This document shows, piece by piece, positions 42,924 through 51,225 of a stretch of 64,000 bases of DNA. Positions within the stretch are counted from its first letter, which is position 1, and every line of letters begins with the position of its first letter. Origin of the DNA: Acidovorax delafieldii (GTDB lineage: Bacteria; Pseudomonadota; Gammaproteobacteria; Burkholderiales; Burkholderiaceae_C); NCBI RefSeq assembly GCF_007993815.1, contig NZ_VJWE01000015.1:320694-384693 (forward strand). The letters run 5' to 3'. The position numbers and the translations under genes were made by a program. The notes under the pieces were generated by a model. The model was not told the origin of the DNA and ran no database searches. It was given only the letters and a program-made list of their open reading frames with translations.

Positions 42924-43552
42924 GCGCTCCATCCACCTTGACCCCCCTGGGCGGCAGCTCTGCGCTCGATGAAGAAACCGCCCGCGCCGAGCTGTATGGC
43001 TTGTTGTCGCAGCTGTACTACGCAGCGCCCGGCCCGGAGCTGCTGTCGGCCTTGCGGGTGGCAGTGACGGAGGCGCCTGCCGATGGCGGCTTTTTGCAGG
43101 AGCCCTGGCAGCAACTGGTGGCGGCGTCGCGTGCGCTCAGCGATGCTGCCATTGCGCAAGAGTTTGACCGGCTCTTTGGTGGTGTGGGCAAGCCCGAGGT
43201 GTTTTTGTATGGCTCGCACTACCTCAGCGGGTTTCTCAACGAGAAGCCGCTGGCGCGTCTGCGTACCGATCTGCAGCAGCTGGGCCTGGCGCGGGACGAG
43301 ACCATGCCCGAGACCGAGGACCACGTGGCCTACCTGCTGGAGGTCATGCGCTACCTGATCGCTGGAGACGATGTAGCTGTCTGCAACCTGACATCGCAGC
43401 GTGAATTTTTTTCAACGCATCTGCAGCCCTGGGTTCTTCAGCTCTGCGATGCTTTGGCCGCACAGCCGCAAGCACGGTTTTATGCGGCTGTGGCGCACTT
43501 CACGCGGGCCTTTGTGTCGGTGGAGACCCAGGGCTTCGACATGTTGGATTGA
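42920..43552 (+). CDS. TorD/DmsD-like molybdoenzyme chaperone
   Basis: 210 residues, all-helical. Start is GTG 42920, overlapping the TGA of the preceding gene. Family features: RAELYGLLSQLYYAAPG, EFDRLFGGVGKPEVFLYGSHYLSGFLNEKPL (the YxS/E-Y-x-x-F core of TorD proteins), TEDHVAYLLEVMRYL and FSTHLQPW. Such chaperones bind the Tat signal of a molybdenum enzyme and hold it until the cofactor is inserted. The client here is most likely FdhA, whose Tat signal is encoded just downstream. Last gene before a hairpin terminator. Confidence 0.88.
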   Translation: MSAPSTLTPLGGSSALDEETARAELYGLLSQLYYAAPGPELLSALRVAVTEAPADGGFLQEPWQQLVAASRALSDAAIAQEFDRLFGGVGKPEVFLYGSHYLSGFLNEKPLARLRTDLQQLGLARDETMPETEDHVAYLLEVMRYLIAGDDVAVCNLTSQREFFSTHLQPWVLQLCDALAAQPQARFYAAVAHFTRAFVSVETQGFDMLD

Positions 43553-43618
43553 TCCCTCCAGATGCTCGTAAACCCTCGATATGCCGCTACAAAAGATGAG
43601 TGTGTTACTGGGAGTTGT

Positions 43619-43639
43619 AAAGCCCGATGGCGGGTTTTT
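43619..43639 (+). terminator. Probable weak intrinsic terminator after the chaperone gene
   Basis: AAAGCCCG-ATGG-CGGGTTTTT: a stem of about 8 bp with one G-T pair, then T residues. AGTGTGT (43599-43605) and ACACACT (43640-43646) could extend it. It would separate the accessory genes from the membrane formate dehydrogenase operon, whose promoter must lie after or within it. Confidence 0.5.
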
Positions 43640-43700
43640 ACACACTGACATAGACTGTATGAATTCCGTTTCATAGCTGCCAGCCTTTCTGGAGACAAGC

Positions 43701-43910
43701 ATGCAGAACAGCCAGCCAAATTCCTCCCGCCGGAGCTTCTTTTCCGGCGCCGCCACCGTAGGGGCTGCCGCAGCAGCCGTGGTGGCACTCCCCCATGTCG
43801 CGCCGTCCGATGCCGTGGTGTCCGAGCCCGCGCGCGTCGCACCCGAAAAGGGCGGTGGCTACCACCTGTCTGCCCGCGTGAAGCAGTACTACAAGACCAC
43901 CCAACTTTGA
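43701..43910 (+). CDS. Tat-signal miniprotein of the formate dehydrogenase operon
   Basis: 69 residues. A Tat motif SSRRSFFSG is followed by a hydrophobic Ala/Val stretch, then a short mature part ending YHLSARVKQYYKTTQL. This matches the small family annotated as formate dehydrogenase region Tat-target (TIGR02811 type), regularly encoded just before membrane formate dehydrogenase catalytic subunits. No cofactor motif is present. Role unknown; it may assist export or become a small subunit. It begins 36 bp after the AAACCGT-like hairpin region and 14 bp separate it from the fdhA start. Confidence 0.85.
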   Translation: MQNSQPNSSRRSFFSGAATVGAAAAAVVALPHVAPSDAVVSEPARVAPEKGGGYHLSARVKQYYKTTQL

Positions 43911-43924
43911 CATCGGGGCACGCC

Positions 43925-46891
43925 ATGTTGCTAACCAAGAAGTCTTCCCATTCTGTGCAGGGCAACGGCTCTGCATCGCCTTTTGTGCACAGCCTGCGCC
44001 GTGGCCTGTCGCAGGCCCTGCCCACCATGGACCGTCGCTCGTTCCTGCGCCGCTCTGGCCTAGGAGTGGGCGTGGGCATCGCGGCCTCGCAGCTCACGCT
44101 GGTCAAGAAATCCAACGCTGCTGAAGGTGCCAAGGTCGGCATCGGCGACAGCAAGATCGAAGTGCGCCGTACGGTGTGCACCCACTGCTCGGTGGGCTGC
44201 GCGGTCGATGCCGTGGTCGAGAACGGCGTGTGGGTGCGCCAGGAGGCGGTGTTCGACTCGCCCATCAACCTGGGTGCCCACTGCGCCAAGGGCGCAGCGC
44301 TGCGCGAGCACGGTCATGGCGAGTACCGCCTGCGTTATCCCATGAAGCTGGTCAACGGCAAATACGAGCGCATCAGCTGGGACACGGCCCTGAACGAAAT
44401 CACGGCCAAGATGCAGGAGCTGCGCAAGGCCAGCGGTCCTGACAGCGTGTACTTTGTGGGTTCGTCCAAGCACAACAACGAGCAGGCCTATCTGCTGCGC
44501 AAGTTCGTGAGCTTCTGGGGTACCAACAACTGCGACCACCAGGCGCGTATCTGCCACTCCACCACGGTGGCGGGGGTGGCCAATACATGGGGCTACGGCG
44601 CCATGACCAATTCGTACAACGACATGCAAAACAGCAAGGTCGCTCTGTACATCGGCTCCAACGCGGCCGAAGCGCATCCGGTGTCCATGTTGCACATGCT
44701 GCACGCCAAGGAAACCGGCTGCAAGATGATCGTGGTGGACCCGCGCTTCACCCGCACGGCCGCCAAGGCGGACGAGTACGTGCGCATCCGCTCCGGTACC
44801 GACATTCCCTTCCTGTTTGGTGTGCTGTACCACATCTTCAAGAACGGCTGGGAAGACAAGAAGTACATCAACGACCGTGTCTATGGCATGGACAAGGTGC
44901 GTGACGAAGTGCTGGCCAAGTGGACGCCTGACAAGGTGGAAGAGGCTTGTGGCGTCAAGGAAGACCAGGTTTTCAAGGTCGCCAAGATGCTGCACGAGAA
45001 CAACCCTGGCACCATCGTGTGGTGCATGGGCCAGACGCAGCACACCATCGGCAATGCCATCGTGCGTGCATCGTGCATCTTGCAGTTGGCTTTGGGCAAC
45101 GTGGGCAAGAGCGGTGGCGGCACCAACATCTTCCGCGGCCACGACAACGTGCAGGGCGCAACCGACGTGGGTCCCAACCCAGACTCGCTGCCTGGCTACT
45201 ACGGCCTGGCCGAAGGCTCGTGGAAGCACTTCGCCGCTGTGTGGGGAGTGGACTTCGAGTGGATCAAGAAGCAGTATGCGTCGCCCGCGATGATGACCAA
45301 GAACGGCATCACCGTGTCGCGCTGGATCGACGGTGTGCTGGAGAACAACGAGCTGATCGACCAGGACTCCAATCTGCGCGGCGTGTTCTTCTGGGGCCAT
45401 GCGCCCAACTCGCAGACCCGTGGTCTGGAGATGAAGCGCGCCATGGACAAGCTGGACCTGCTGGTGGTGGTGGATCCTTACCCGTCCGCCACCGCCGCGA
45501 TGGCTGCCATGCCAGGCAAGGCCGAAGATTTGAACCCGAACCGTGCGGTGTACCTGCTGCCCGCAGCCACGCAGTTCGAGACCAGTGGTTCGTGCACGGC
45601 ATCCAACCGGTCGCTGCAGTGGCGCGAAAAAGTGATCGAGCCGCTGTGGGAGAGCCGCTCCGATCACATGATCATGCACCAGTTCGCCGAAAAGCTGGGC
45701 TTTGCCGCCGAGCTCTCCAAGAACTACAAGATGCAGAAGGTCAAGGGCATGGACGAGCCCGTGCCCGAGGACATCCTGCGCGAGATCAACAAGTCGGTCT
45801 GGACCATTGGCTACACCGGCCAGAGCCCTGAGCGCCTGAAGGCCCACATGAAGAACATGCACCTGTTCGATGTGAAGACCCTGAAGGCCAAGGGCGGCAA
45901 GGACAAGGAGACTGGCTACGACTTTGGCGGTGACTATTTTGGCCTGCCATGGCCCTGCTACGGCACGCCGGAGCTCAAGCACCCAGGCTCGCCCAATCTG
46001 TACGACACCTCCAAGCATGTGATGGAAGGCGGCGGCAACTTCCGCGCCAACTTCGGCGTGGAAAAGGATGGCGTCAACCTGCTCGCAGAGGACGGCTCCC
46101 ATTCGGTGGGCAGCGAGATCACCACGGGCTACCCCGAGTTCGACCACGTGCTGCTCAAGAAACTGGGCTGGTGGGACGATCTGAGCGATGCCGAAAAGGC
46201 CAAGGCCGAGGGCAAGAACTGGAAGACCGACCCCACGGGCGCGATCATCCGGGTGGCCCTCAAGCACGGTTGCCATCCATTCGGCAATGCCAAGGCGCGC
46301 GCTGTGGTGTGGAACTTCCCTGACGCCATTCCGCAGCACCGTGAGCCTCTGTATGGCACGCGTCCTGACCTCATGGCCAAGTACCCGACCCACGACGACA
46401 AGAAGGCCTTCTGGCGCCTGCCCACGCTGTACAAGAGCGTGCAGGAGAAAAACGTGGCCGACAAGGTGCACGAGAAATTCCCGCTCATCATGAGCTCGGG
46501 CCGACTCGTGGAGTACGAAGGCGGCGGCGAGGAAACTCGCTCTAACCCCTGGCTCGCGGAACTGCAGCAGGAGTCGTTCGTCGAGATCAACCCCAAGACA
46601 GCGGCCGACCGGGGCATCCGCAACGGCGAGCGTGTATGGCTCAGTTCTCCCACCGGTGCCCGCATCAATGTGCAAGCACTCGTCACCGAGCGCGTGGCAC
46701 CCGATACCGTGTGGATGCCTTTCCACTTCTCGGGCCGCTGGCAAGGGGCGGATATGCTGGCGTACTACCCCAAGGGTGCGGCACCTGTGGTGCGCGGTGA
46801 AGCCGTGAACACGGCCACCACCTATGGCTACGACAGCGTGACCATGATGCAAGAAACCAAGACCACGATCTGCAACGTGGAACGCGCCTGA
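43925..46891 (+). CDS. fdhA: Formate dehydrogenase catalytic subunit, periplasmic (FdhA/FdnG-like)
   Basis: 988 residues from ATG 43925. The Tat signal DRRSFLRRSGLGVGVGIAAS lies at ~36-55, so the folded enzyme is exported to the periplasm. A 4Fe-4S site is seen as CTHCSVGC...GAHCAKG from ~84. The molybdenum ligand is Cys (QARICHSTTVAGV, ~210) where E. coli FdnG has selenocysteine. The bis-MGD domains continue through VVDPRFTRTAAKADEYVRIRSGTD, GHDNVQGATDVGPN and the C-terminal RINVQALVTERVAPDTVWMPFHFSGRWQG. It oxidises formate and passes electrons to FdhB. Normal length. Confidence 0.96.
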   Translation: MLLTKKSSHSVQGNGSASPFVHSLRRGLSQALPTMDRRSFLRRSGLGVGVGIAASQLTLVKKSNAAEGAKVGIGDSKIEVRRTVCTHCSVGCAVDAVVENGVWVRQEAVFDSPINLGAHCAKGAALREHGHGEYRLRYPMKLVNGKYERISWDTALNEITAKMQELRKASGPDSVYFVGSSKHNNEQAYLLRKFVSFWGTNNCDHQARICHSTTVAGVANTWGYGAMTNSYNDMQNSKVALYIGSNAAEAHPVSMLHMLHAKETGCKMIVVDPRFTRTAAKADEYVRIRSGTDIPFLFGVLYHIFKNGWEDKKYINDRVYGMDKVRDEVLAKWTPDKVEEACGVKEDQVFKVAKMLHENNPGTIVWCMGQTQHTIGNAIVRASCILQLALGNVGKSGGGTNIFRGHDNVQGATDVGPNPDSLPGYYGLAEGSWKHFAAVWGVDFEWIKKQYASPAMMTKNGITVSRWIDGVLENNELIDQDSNLRGVFFWGHAPNSQTRGLEMKRAMDKLDLLVVVDPYPSATAAMAAMPGKAEDLNPNRAVYLLPAATQFETSGSCTASNRSLQWREKVIEPLWESRSDHMIMHQFAEKLGFAAELSKNYKMQKVKGMDEPVPEDILREINKSVWTIGYTGQSPERLKAHMKNMHLFDVKTLKAKGGKDKETGYDFGGDYFGLPWPCYGTPELKHPGSPNLYDTSKHVMEGGGNFRANFGVEKDGVNLLAEDGSHSVGSEITTGYPEFDHVLLKKLGWWDDLSDAEKAKAEGKNWKTDPTGAIIRVALKHGCHPFGNAKARAVVWNFPDAIPQHREPLYGTRPDLMAKYPTHDDKKAFWRLPTLYKSVQEKNVADKVHEKFPLIMSSGRLVEYEGGGEETRSNPWLAELQQESFVEINPKTAADRGIRNGERVWLSSPTGARINVQALVTERVAPDTVWMPFHFSGRWQGADMLAYYPKGAAPVVRGEAVNTATTYGYDSVTMMQETKTTICNVERA

Positions 46892-46914
46892 TCGCGCCAC
46901 GCAAGGAGACACAC

Positions 46915-47532
46915 ATGGCACGAATGAAATTCATCTGTGACGCAGAGCGCTGCATCGAATGCAACGGCTGCGTGACCGCCTGCAAGAACGAACACGAAGT
47001 ACCCTGGGGCGTGAACCGCCGCCGCGTGGTCACCCTGAACGACGGTGTGCCGGGTGAAAAGTCCATCTCGGTGGCCTGCATGCACTGCAGCGACGCACCC
47101 TGCATGGCGGTCTGCCCTGTCAACTGCTTCTACCGCACCGAAGAGGGTGTGGTGTTGCACGACAAGGACGTGTGCATTGGCTGCGGCTACTGCAGTTATG
47201 CCTGCCCGTTTGGCGCGCCGCAGTTCCCGTCATCCGGCACCTTTGGTGTGCGCGGCAAGATGGACAAGTGCACCTTCTGCGCCGGTGGTCCTGAAACCCA
47301 TGGCAGCCAGGCCGAGTTTGAAAAATACGGCCGCAATCGCCTGGCCGAAGGCAAGCTGCCCGCCTGCGCAGAAATGTGTTCTACCAAAGCCCTGCTGGCC
47401 GGTGACGGCGATGTGGTGGCGGACATCTTCCGCAACCGCGTGGTGCAGCGTGGCAAGGGCGCCGAAGTGTGGGGCTGGGGCACGGCCTACGGCTCACAGC
47501 AGGCAGGTCAGCCTGCAGGAGGCAAGTCATGA
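46915..47532 (+). CDS. fdhB: Formate dehydrogenase iron-sulfur (beta) subunit
   Basis: 205 residues with sixteen cluster-type cysteines in four groups: CIECNGCVTACKNEHEVPWG, CMHCSDAPCMAVCPVNC, CIGCGYCSYACPFGAPQF and CTFCAGG...CAEMCSTKAL. This is the four-4Fe-4S ferredoxin subunit that carries electrons from FdhA to the cytochrome b. It lacks its own signal and is expected to be exported bound to FdhA. No C-terminal transmembrane anchor as in E. coli FdnH, so it fits the FDH3 type. The stop overlaps the next start (ATGA). Confidence 0.95.
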   Translation: MARMKFICDAERCIECNGCVTACKNEHEVPWGVNRRRVVTLNDGVPGEKSISVACMHCSDAPCMAVCPVNCFYRTEEGVVLHDKDVCIGCGYCSYACPFGAPQFPSSGTFGVRGKMDKCTFCAGGPETHGSQAEFEKYGRNRLAEGKLPACAEMCSTKALLAGDGDVVADIFRNRVVQRGKGAEVWGWGTAYGSQQAGQPAGGKS

Positions 47533-47771
47533 TGCAGCGCACCATACACATGACCTTGGCCGCTGCGGTGGCCGCCCTGGCATTGACGGGCTGCGGCGAG
47601 AAACCGCAGACCGGCGCGGGCATTCGCAGCGATGCTCCGTCTTACGCCGGCACCGGCAGCAACTTCACGCAGCCTGGCTGGAAAGCCGGCGACAAAACCA
47701 GCTGGGAGGCGCAGTTGAAAGCGCGCCAGCAGTACGGCCAGAACGAATACACCCGCACCCAGGCGAAGTGA
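47529..47771 (+). CDS. Small lipoprotein in the formate dehydrogenase operon
   Basis: 80 residues (79 if ATG 47532 is used); GGAGG precedes both. The signal peptide MTLAAAVAALALTGC ends in a lipobox Cys. The mature part is ~58 residues, polar, with PSYAGTGSNFTQPGWKAGDKTSWEAQLKARQQYGQNEYTRTQAK and no cofactor motif. It lies between the iron-sulfur and cytochrome subunits, overlapping fdhB and nine bases before fdhC, so it is surely co-expressed. The Trp/Tyr-rich mature segment could contact the enzyme or anchor it. Function unknown; not one of the textbook subunits. Confidence 0.8.
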   Translation: MMQRTIHMTLAAAVAALALTGCGEKPQTGAGIRSDAPSYAGTGSNFTQPGWKAGDKTSWEAQLKARQQYGQNEYTRTQAK

Positions 47772-47779
47772 GGTCCACC

Positions 47780-49000
47780 ATGAAATACATCGTGTGGTCC
47801 ATGGCCTTGGCGGCCAGCCTGGCCTGTGGGGTGGCTGGCGCCCAGACGCCGCCTCCTGCGCCCGACGCATCTGCGGCAGCTCCTGCAGCCACGGCTGCAC
47901 CGGCTGCGGTGGGGGGGGTACAAAGCCAGAATATCTTTCAGGTCAAACCCGACGCCAGCGCTGATCCCAAATACGCGGAACAGACCAATGGCGAGCGCAT
48001 GAAGGTGCAGCCCGGCAACAACGCGCCCATGTGGCGCCAGGTGGGGCAGGGCGTGACAGGCTACAGCAGCTTGCCTGAGACCCAGGCGCCCGAGGCGGGC
48101 AACCTGATCCAGCGCTTTGTGCAGTACCCCGGCTCGCGCTACACCAATGCGGGCGAGGCGTGGCGGCAAGTGCGCAACCACTGGATCATCCCCTACGGTG
48201 CGGCGCTGTTTGCCATTGTGTTGCTGGCTTTGGGCATCTTCTACTTTGTGAAAGGCCCGCTGGGGCATGAGCATCCCGACGGCACCGGTCCCCGCCGTAT
48301 CGAGCGTTTCACCCCGTTCGAGCGCGCGGCCCACTGGGCCAATGCGTTTGCATTCGTCGCGCTGGCCATCTCCGGCATCGTGATGGCGTTTGGCAAGTTC
48401 TTCCTGTTGCCCATCCTGGGGACCACGCTTTTTGGCTGGTTGACCTATGCGCTCAAGAACGTTCACAACTTTGTGGGTCCGTTGTTTGCAGTGTCGCTGC
48501 TGGTGATCATTCTTACCTTCATCAAGGACAACATCGCCAACCGCGCTGACTTTGTCTGGTTGGCCAAGGGCGGCGGCATGCTGGGCAAGGGCAATCACGA
48601 GGTGCCCTCACACCGCTTCAATGCGGGCGAGAAGGGCTTGTTCTGGTGGGGCATCACCATCCCCGGCATCTTCGTGGTGGCCACTGGCCTGGTGCTCGAC
48701 AAACTCATCCCCGGCTTTGGCGACGTGCGTGGCGACATGCAGATCGCCCACATGATCCACGCCACTCTGGCCATCTGGATGATGGCGCTGATCTGTGGTC
48801 ATATCTACATGGGCACAGTGGGCATGAAGGGTGCCTACAAGGCCATGCGCACCGGCTATGTGAGCGAGGGCTGGGCCAAGGAACACCATGAGCTGTGGTA
48901 CGACGATGTGCAGGCCGGCAAGATCCCGCGCCAGCGCAGCGCCAGCCAGTCAGCGACCGACGTAACAGCATCTGCGGGCCAGCAGCCCGCCCAGGTATGA
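47780..49000 (+). CDS. Formate dehydrogenase cytochrome b556 (gamma) subunit
   Basis: 406 residues. A signal peptide (1-21, ending VAGAQ) and a long Pro/Ala-rich periplasmic N-terminal part of ~115 residues precede the membrane core. Transmembrane helices: WIIPYGAALFAIVLLALGIFYFV, AHWANAFAFVALAISGIVMAF, VHNFVGPLFAVSLLVIILTF, GLFWWGITIPGIFVVATGLVL and IHATLAIWMMALICGHIYMG. Haem-ligand histidines are FERAAHWANAF, NVHNFVG, MIHATLA and GHIYMG, as in FdnI-type cytochromes. It takes electrons from FdhB to quinone. The extra N-terminal region is typical of the FDH3 form. Confidence 0.93.
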   Translation: MKYIVWSMALAASLACGVAGAQTPPPAPDASAAAPAATAAPAAVGGVQSQNIFQVKPDASADPKYAEQTNGERMKVQPGNNAPMWRQVGQGVTGYSSLPETQAPEAGNLIQRFVQYPGSRYTNAGEAWRQVRNHWIIPYGAALFAIVLLALGIFYFVKGPLGHEHPDGTGPRRIERFTPFERAAHWANAFAFVALAISGIVMAFGKFFLLPILGTTLFGWLTYALKNVHNFVGPLFAVSLLVIILTFIKDNIANRADFVWLAKGGGMLGKGNHEVPSHRFNAGEKGLFWWGITIPGIFVVATGLVLDKLIPGFGDVRGDMQIAHMIHATLAIWMMALICGHIYMGTVGMKGAYKAMRTGYVSEGWAKEHHELWYDDVQAGKIPRQRSASQSATDVTASAGQQPAQV

Positions 49001-49011
49001 GGATCCACTCC

Positions 49012-49404
49012 ATGACGAGATCAAGCATCCGCACCTCTTGGCTGGCGCTGTGCGCGGCAGCCGTATGCACTGTGGCATCCGCCAAGCTGCCGGCCCCGTC
49101 CCCCGAGGCGGCCGCCAAGGCCGCCGAAGCGGCAGCCAAGGCTGCGTGGGCTGGCAAGGTGGACAACTACAAGTTGTGCCTGTCGCAAGACAAGGTGGCT
49201 GCGCACTACCGCAAGACCACGCCTTCGGCCAAGCCAGCGGCTGCTACTGGTGCTGCTTGCACGGACCCTGGTCCCTTCGCCTACACGCCGCCAGCGGCCA
49301 AGCCTGCAGAGGCTGCTGGTGCACACTCGCCACCTGGCACAGCCAGCAGCCCTCCCAGCACTCAGGTACCTGCCGCTGCAGCTGCACCAGCCTCCAAGTC
49401 CTGA
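49012..49404 (+). CDS. Small exported Ala/Pro-rich protein after the cytochrome subunit
   Basis: 130 residues from ATG 49012 (an in-frame ATG at 48997 overlaps the fdhC stop and would add five). A Sec signal peptide (SWLALCAAAVCTVASA) is followed by an Ala/Lys helix (PEAAAKAAEAAAKAAW) and a short conserved-looking core with two cysteines (NYKLCLSQDKVAAHYRKT ... GAACTDPGPFAY) that could form a disulfide. The tail is Pro/Ala/Ser-rich. It is the last gene of the membrane formate dehydrogenase operon, followed by a terminator. No family was recognised; periplasmic accessory role is inferred from position. Confidence 0.78.
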   Translation: MTRSSIRTSWLALCAAAVCTVASAKLPAPSPEAAAKAAEAAAKAAWAGKVDNYKLCLSQDKVAAHYRKTTPSAKPAAATGAACTDPGPFAYTPPAAKPAEAAGAHSPPGTASSPPSTQVPAAAAAPASKS

Positions 49405-49429
49405 CACGCGCCCTGCAGCGCTGTGCTCG

Positions 49430-49463
49430 AAGCCGCGTTCCCTCGTGAGGCGCGGCTTTTTTT
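49430..49463 (+). terminator. Rho-independent terminator ending the membrane formate dehydrogenase operon
   Basis: AAGCCGCG, a 13-nt loop, CGCGGCTT, then a run of T residues to 49463. It follows the last gene by 25 bp and precedes the separate fdhD unit. Confidence 0.85.
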
Positions 49464-49612
49464 GTGGGCGCGATGTGCCAAGCGCATCGCCGAGCCAGCA
49501 CTCGCAGAGCGATACGGCACCAGCCTGCCCCCTTGGTGCAGTGGACCGGGCCACGCAGCGGTTCATTCCAGTGCGCCAACCGCCGTAGCACCACACTGCG
49601 TATATTTGCCCC

Positions 49613-50560
49613 ATGAGTTCCAGTTCTTTGCCCACTCCTTCCGGTTTGTCTTCGCCCTCTCTGCCGCGCCTGACGCAGGCCCACGCACCGCTGACCCATG
49701 CAGTCGAGGTCGTCAACGAACTGGGCGCACGGGAGCAGGTACAGATTCCCGCCGAGCGTCCGCTCACGATCTACGTAGACAAGCGCGAGCTCGTGACGCT
49801 GATGACACTGGGCGCACAACCAGAGCTGCTGGTGCTGGGTTATCTGCGCAACCAGCGGCTGGTCGAATCGGTGCTCGACATCGAATCGATCACGGTCGAT
49901 TGGGAGGTCCACGCCGCCGCTGTGCGCACGCGCCATGGCATTGCACGGATCGAAGAGCGCACGGCCAGCAAGGTCGTCACCACGGGCTGCGGACAGGGCA
50001 GCGTGTTTGGCGGGCTAATGGACGAAGTGGACCGCATCCAGTTGCCCGAAGCCCACCTGACCCAGGGCCAGCTGTACGGCATCGTCAACGCGATTCGCCT
50101 CAAGGAGACCACCTACAAGTCGTCCGGTTCGGTGCACGGCTGTGCCCTGTTCAAGGGGGAGGACTTACTGATTTTTGTGGAAGACGTCGGCCGCCACAAT
50201 GCGATCGACACCATCGCAGGTTGGATGTGGATGAATCCTGAGACGTGCTCATCCAGCGACTGGGCAGGAGACCCCGCAACCTCTCCCATGTCGGGGGCAG
50301 ACAAGGTGTTCTACACCACCGGCCGCCTTACCAGCGAGATGGTCATCAAGTCGGCGCAGATGGGGGTGCCCATTGTGGTGTCTCGAAGCGGCATGACCCA
50401 AATGGGCCACGCCGTGGCTCAGCAGCTGGGCCTGTGCGCCATCGGGCGCGCCACCAACCGCCGGTTTGTGTGCTACAGCGCTACGCACCGCCTATTGCTG
50501 CAGCCAGAACTGGCCCAGGCACCGGTGGTACCCCCCGCCCGGGCTGCAGGTGAAGTGTGA
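49613..50560 (+). CDS. fdhD: Formate dehydrogenase sulfurtransferase FdhD
   Basis: 315 residues. FdhD transfers sulfur from the cysteine desulfurase to the molybdenum bis-MGD cofactor, a step required for active formate dehydrogenases. Seen: YVDKRELVTLMTLGAQPELLVLGYL, VTTGCGQGSVFGGL (family cysteine segment), GSVHGCALF, FVEDVGRHNAIDTIAG, TTGRLTSEMVIKSAQMGVPIVVSRSG. A loop of about 20 residues (NPETCSSSDWAGDPATSPMS) is inserted after IAGWMWM. It has its own promoter after the operon terminator and could serve both enzymes of the island. Confidence 0.95.
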   Translation: MSSSSLPTPSGLSSPSLPRLTQAHAPLTHAVEVVNELGAREQVQIPAERPLTIYVDKRELVTLMTLGAQPELLVLGYLRNQRLVESVLDIESITVDWEVHAAAVRTRHGIARIEERTASKVVTTGCGQGSVFGGLMDEVDRIQLPEAHLTQGQLYGIVNAIRLKETTYKSSGSVHGCALFKGEDLLIFVEDVGRHNAIDTIAGWMWMNPETCSSSDWAGDPATSPMSGADKVFYTTGRLTSEMVIKSAQMGVPIVVSRSGMTQMGHAVAQQLGLCAIGRATNRRFVCYSATHRLLLQPELAQAPVVPPARAAGEV

Positions 50561-50710
50561 GGCGGCAGCGCTCAATGGTTAGCGCCCGCGCAGACGGGGT
50601 GGTGCTGGGGCCGTTGCCGCTCAATAGTCTTTGAGTCGGCCACCGCAGCGGCGTCGAGCACCATCGGCCCGCCTTGGCCTGCGGCCCATGCAAGGGCATG
50701 GAGCGAGACG

Positions 50711-50742
50711 AAAAAAGCCGGCTGCAGCGAGCCGGCTTTTTT
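50711..50742. terminator. Bidirectional intrinsic terminator
   Basis: Six A residues, AGCCGGCT, a 6-nt GCAGCG loop, AGCCGGCT, then T residues. It works in both directions between convergent fdhD and the RNA-recognition-motif gene. Confidence 0.85.
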
Positions 50743-50757
50743 CATGAGCCACAGGGC

Positions 50758-51108
50758 TCAATAGCGGCCGCCGCCGTAGCCGCCCGTGCCATAGCCAACG
50801 TCCGAGCGTTTGCTCGCACTGTAGCCATTGGCGCTGTAGCCCCCTGCGCCGCCACCTTCTTCACGGGGGCGGGCCAGATTCACCACAATCGAGCGCCCAT
50901 CGACGGACATGCCGTGCAGCGCGCTGATGGCGGCTTGGGCCACTTCGGCCGACGCCATTTCGACAAAGCCAAAGCCCTTGGAGCGACCGGTTTCGCGGTC
51001 CATCATGACCTTGGCGGAGGACACATTGCCGAACTCGGCAAAGTTGCTTTGCAGGCTGGAATCGGTCACGGAATAGGGCAGGTTGCCCACGTAGATCTTG
51101 GTGCTCAT
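50758..51108 (-). CDS. RNA-recognition-motif (RRM) protein
   Basis: 116 residues from ATG 51108, with AAAGG upstream. One RRM fills ~1-82: RNP2 KIYVGNLPYS and RNP1 SKGFGFVEM are both intact, so RNA binding is expected. The tail is Gly/Tyr/Ser-rich (GGAGGYSANGYSAS, GYGTGGYGGGRY), as in the glycine-rich RRM proteins of cyanobacteria and many Proteobacteria that respond to cold. The long upstream region (no convincing gene for ~750 bp on that strand except the small frame below) could hold a regulated leader. Cytoplasmic. Confidence 0.93.
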   Translation of the reverse strand: MSTKIYVGNLPYSVTDSSLQSNFAEFGNVSSAKVMMDRETGRSKGFGFVEMASAEVAQAAISALHGMSVDGRSIVVNLARPREEGGGAGGYSANGYSASKRSDVGYGTGGYGGGRY

Positions 51109-51225
51109 GGAAGAGCCTTTCTGAAGGATGGCACGCAACGAAGGGCGCACCGTTGGGGTACAGCACTGTGGGCGGGAGCCCACGGCAACTGGGATGAGGA
51201 CATGGAGCCTGCGGTCAGCAGAGCT

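Noticed and set aside
43907..43924. Upstream TTG start for fdhA at 43907
   Set aside because: It would overlap the Tat miniprotein gene and add six residues before the normal start; ATG 43925 is preferred.
44060..46921. A 953-codon minus-strand frame across fdhA
   Set aside because: Antisense shadow of the formate dehydrogenase gene; no recognisable domain.
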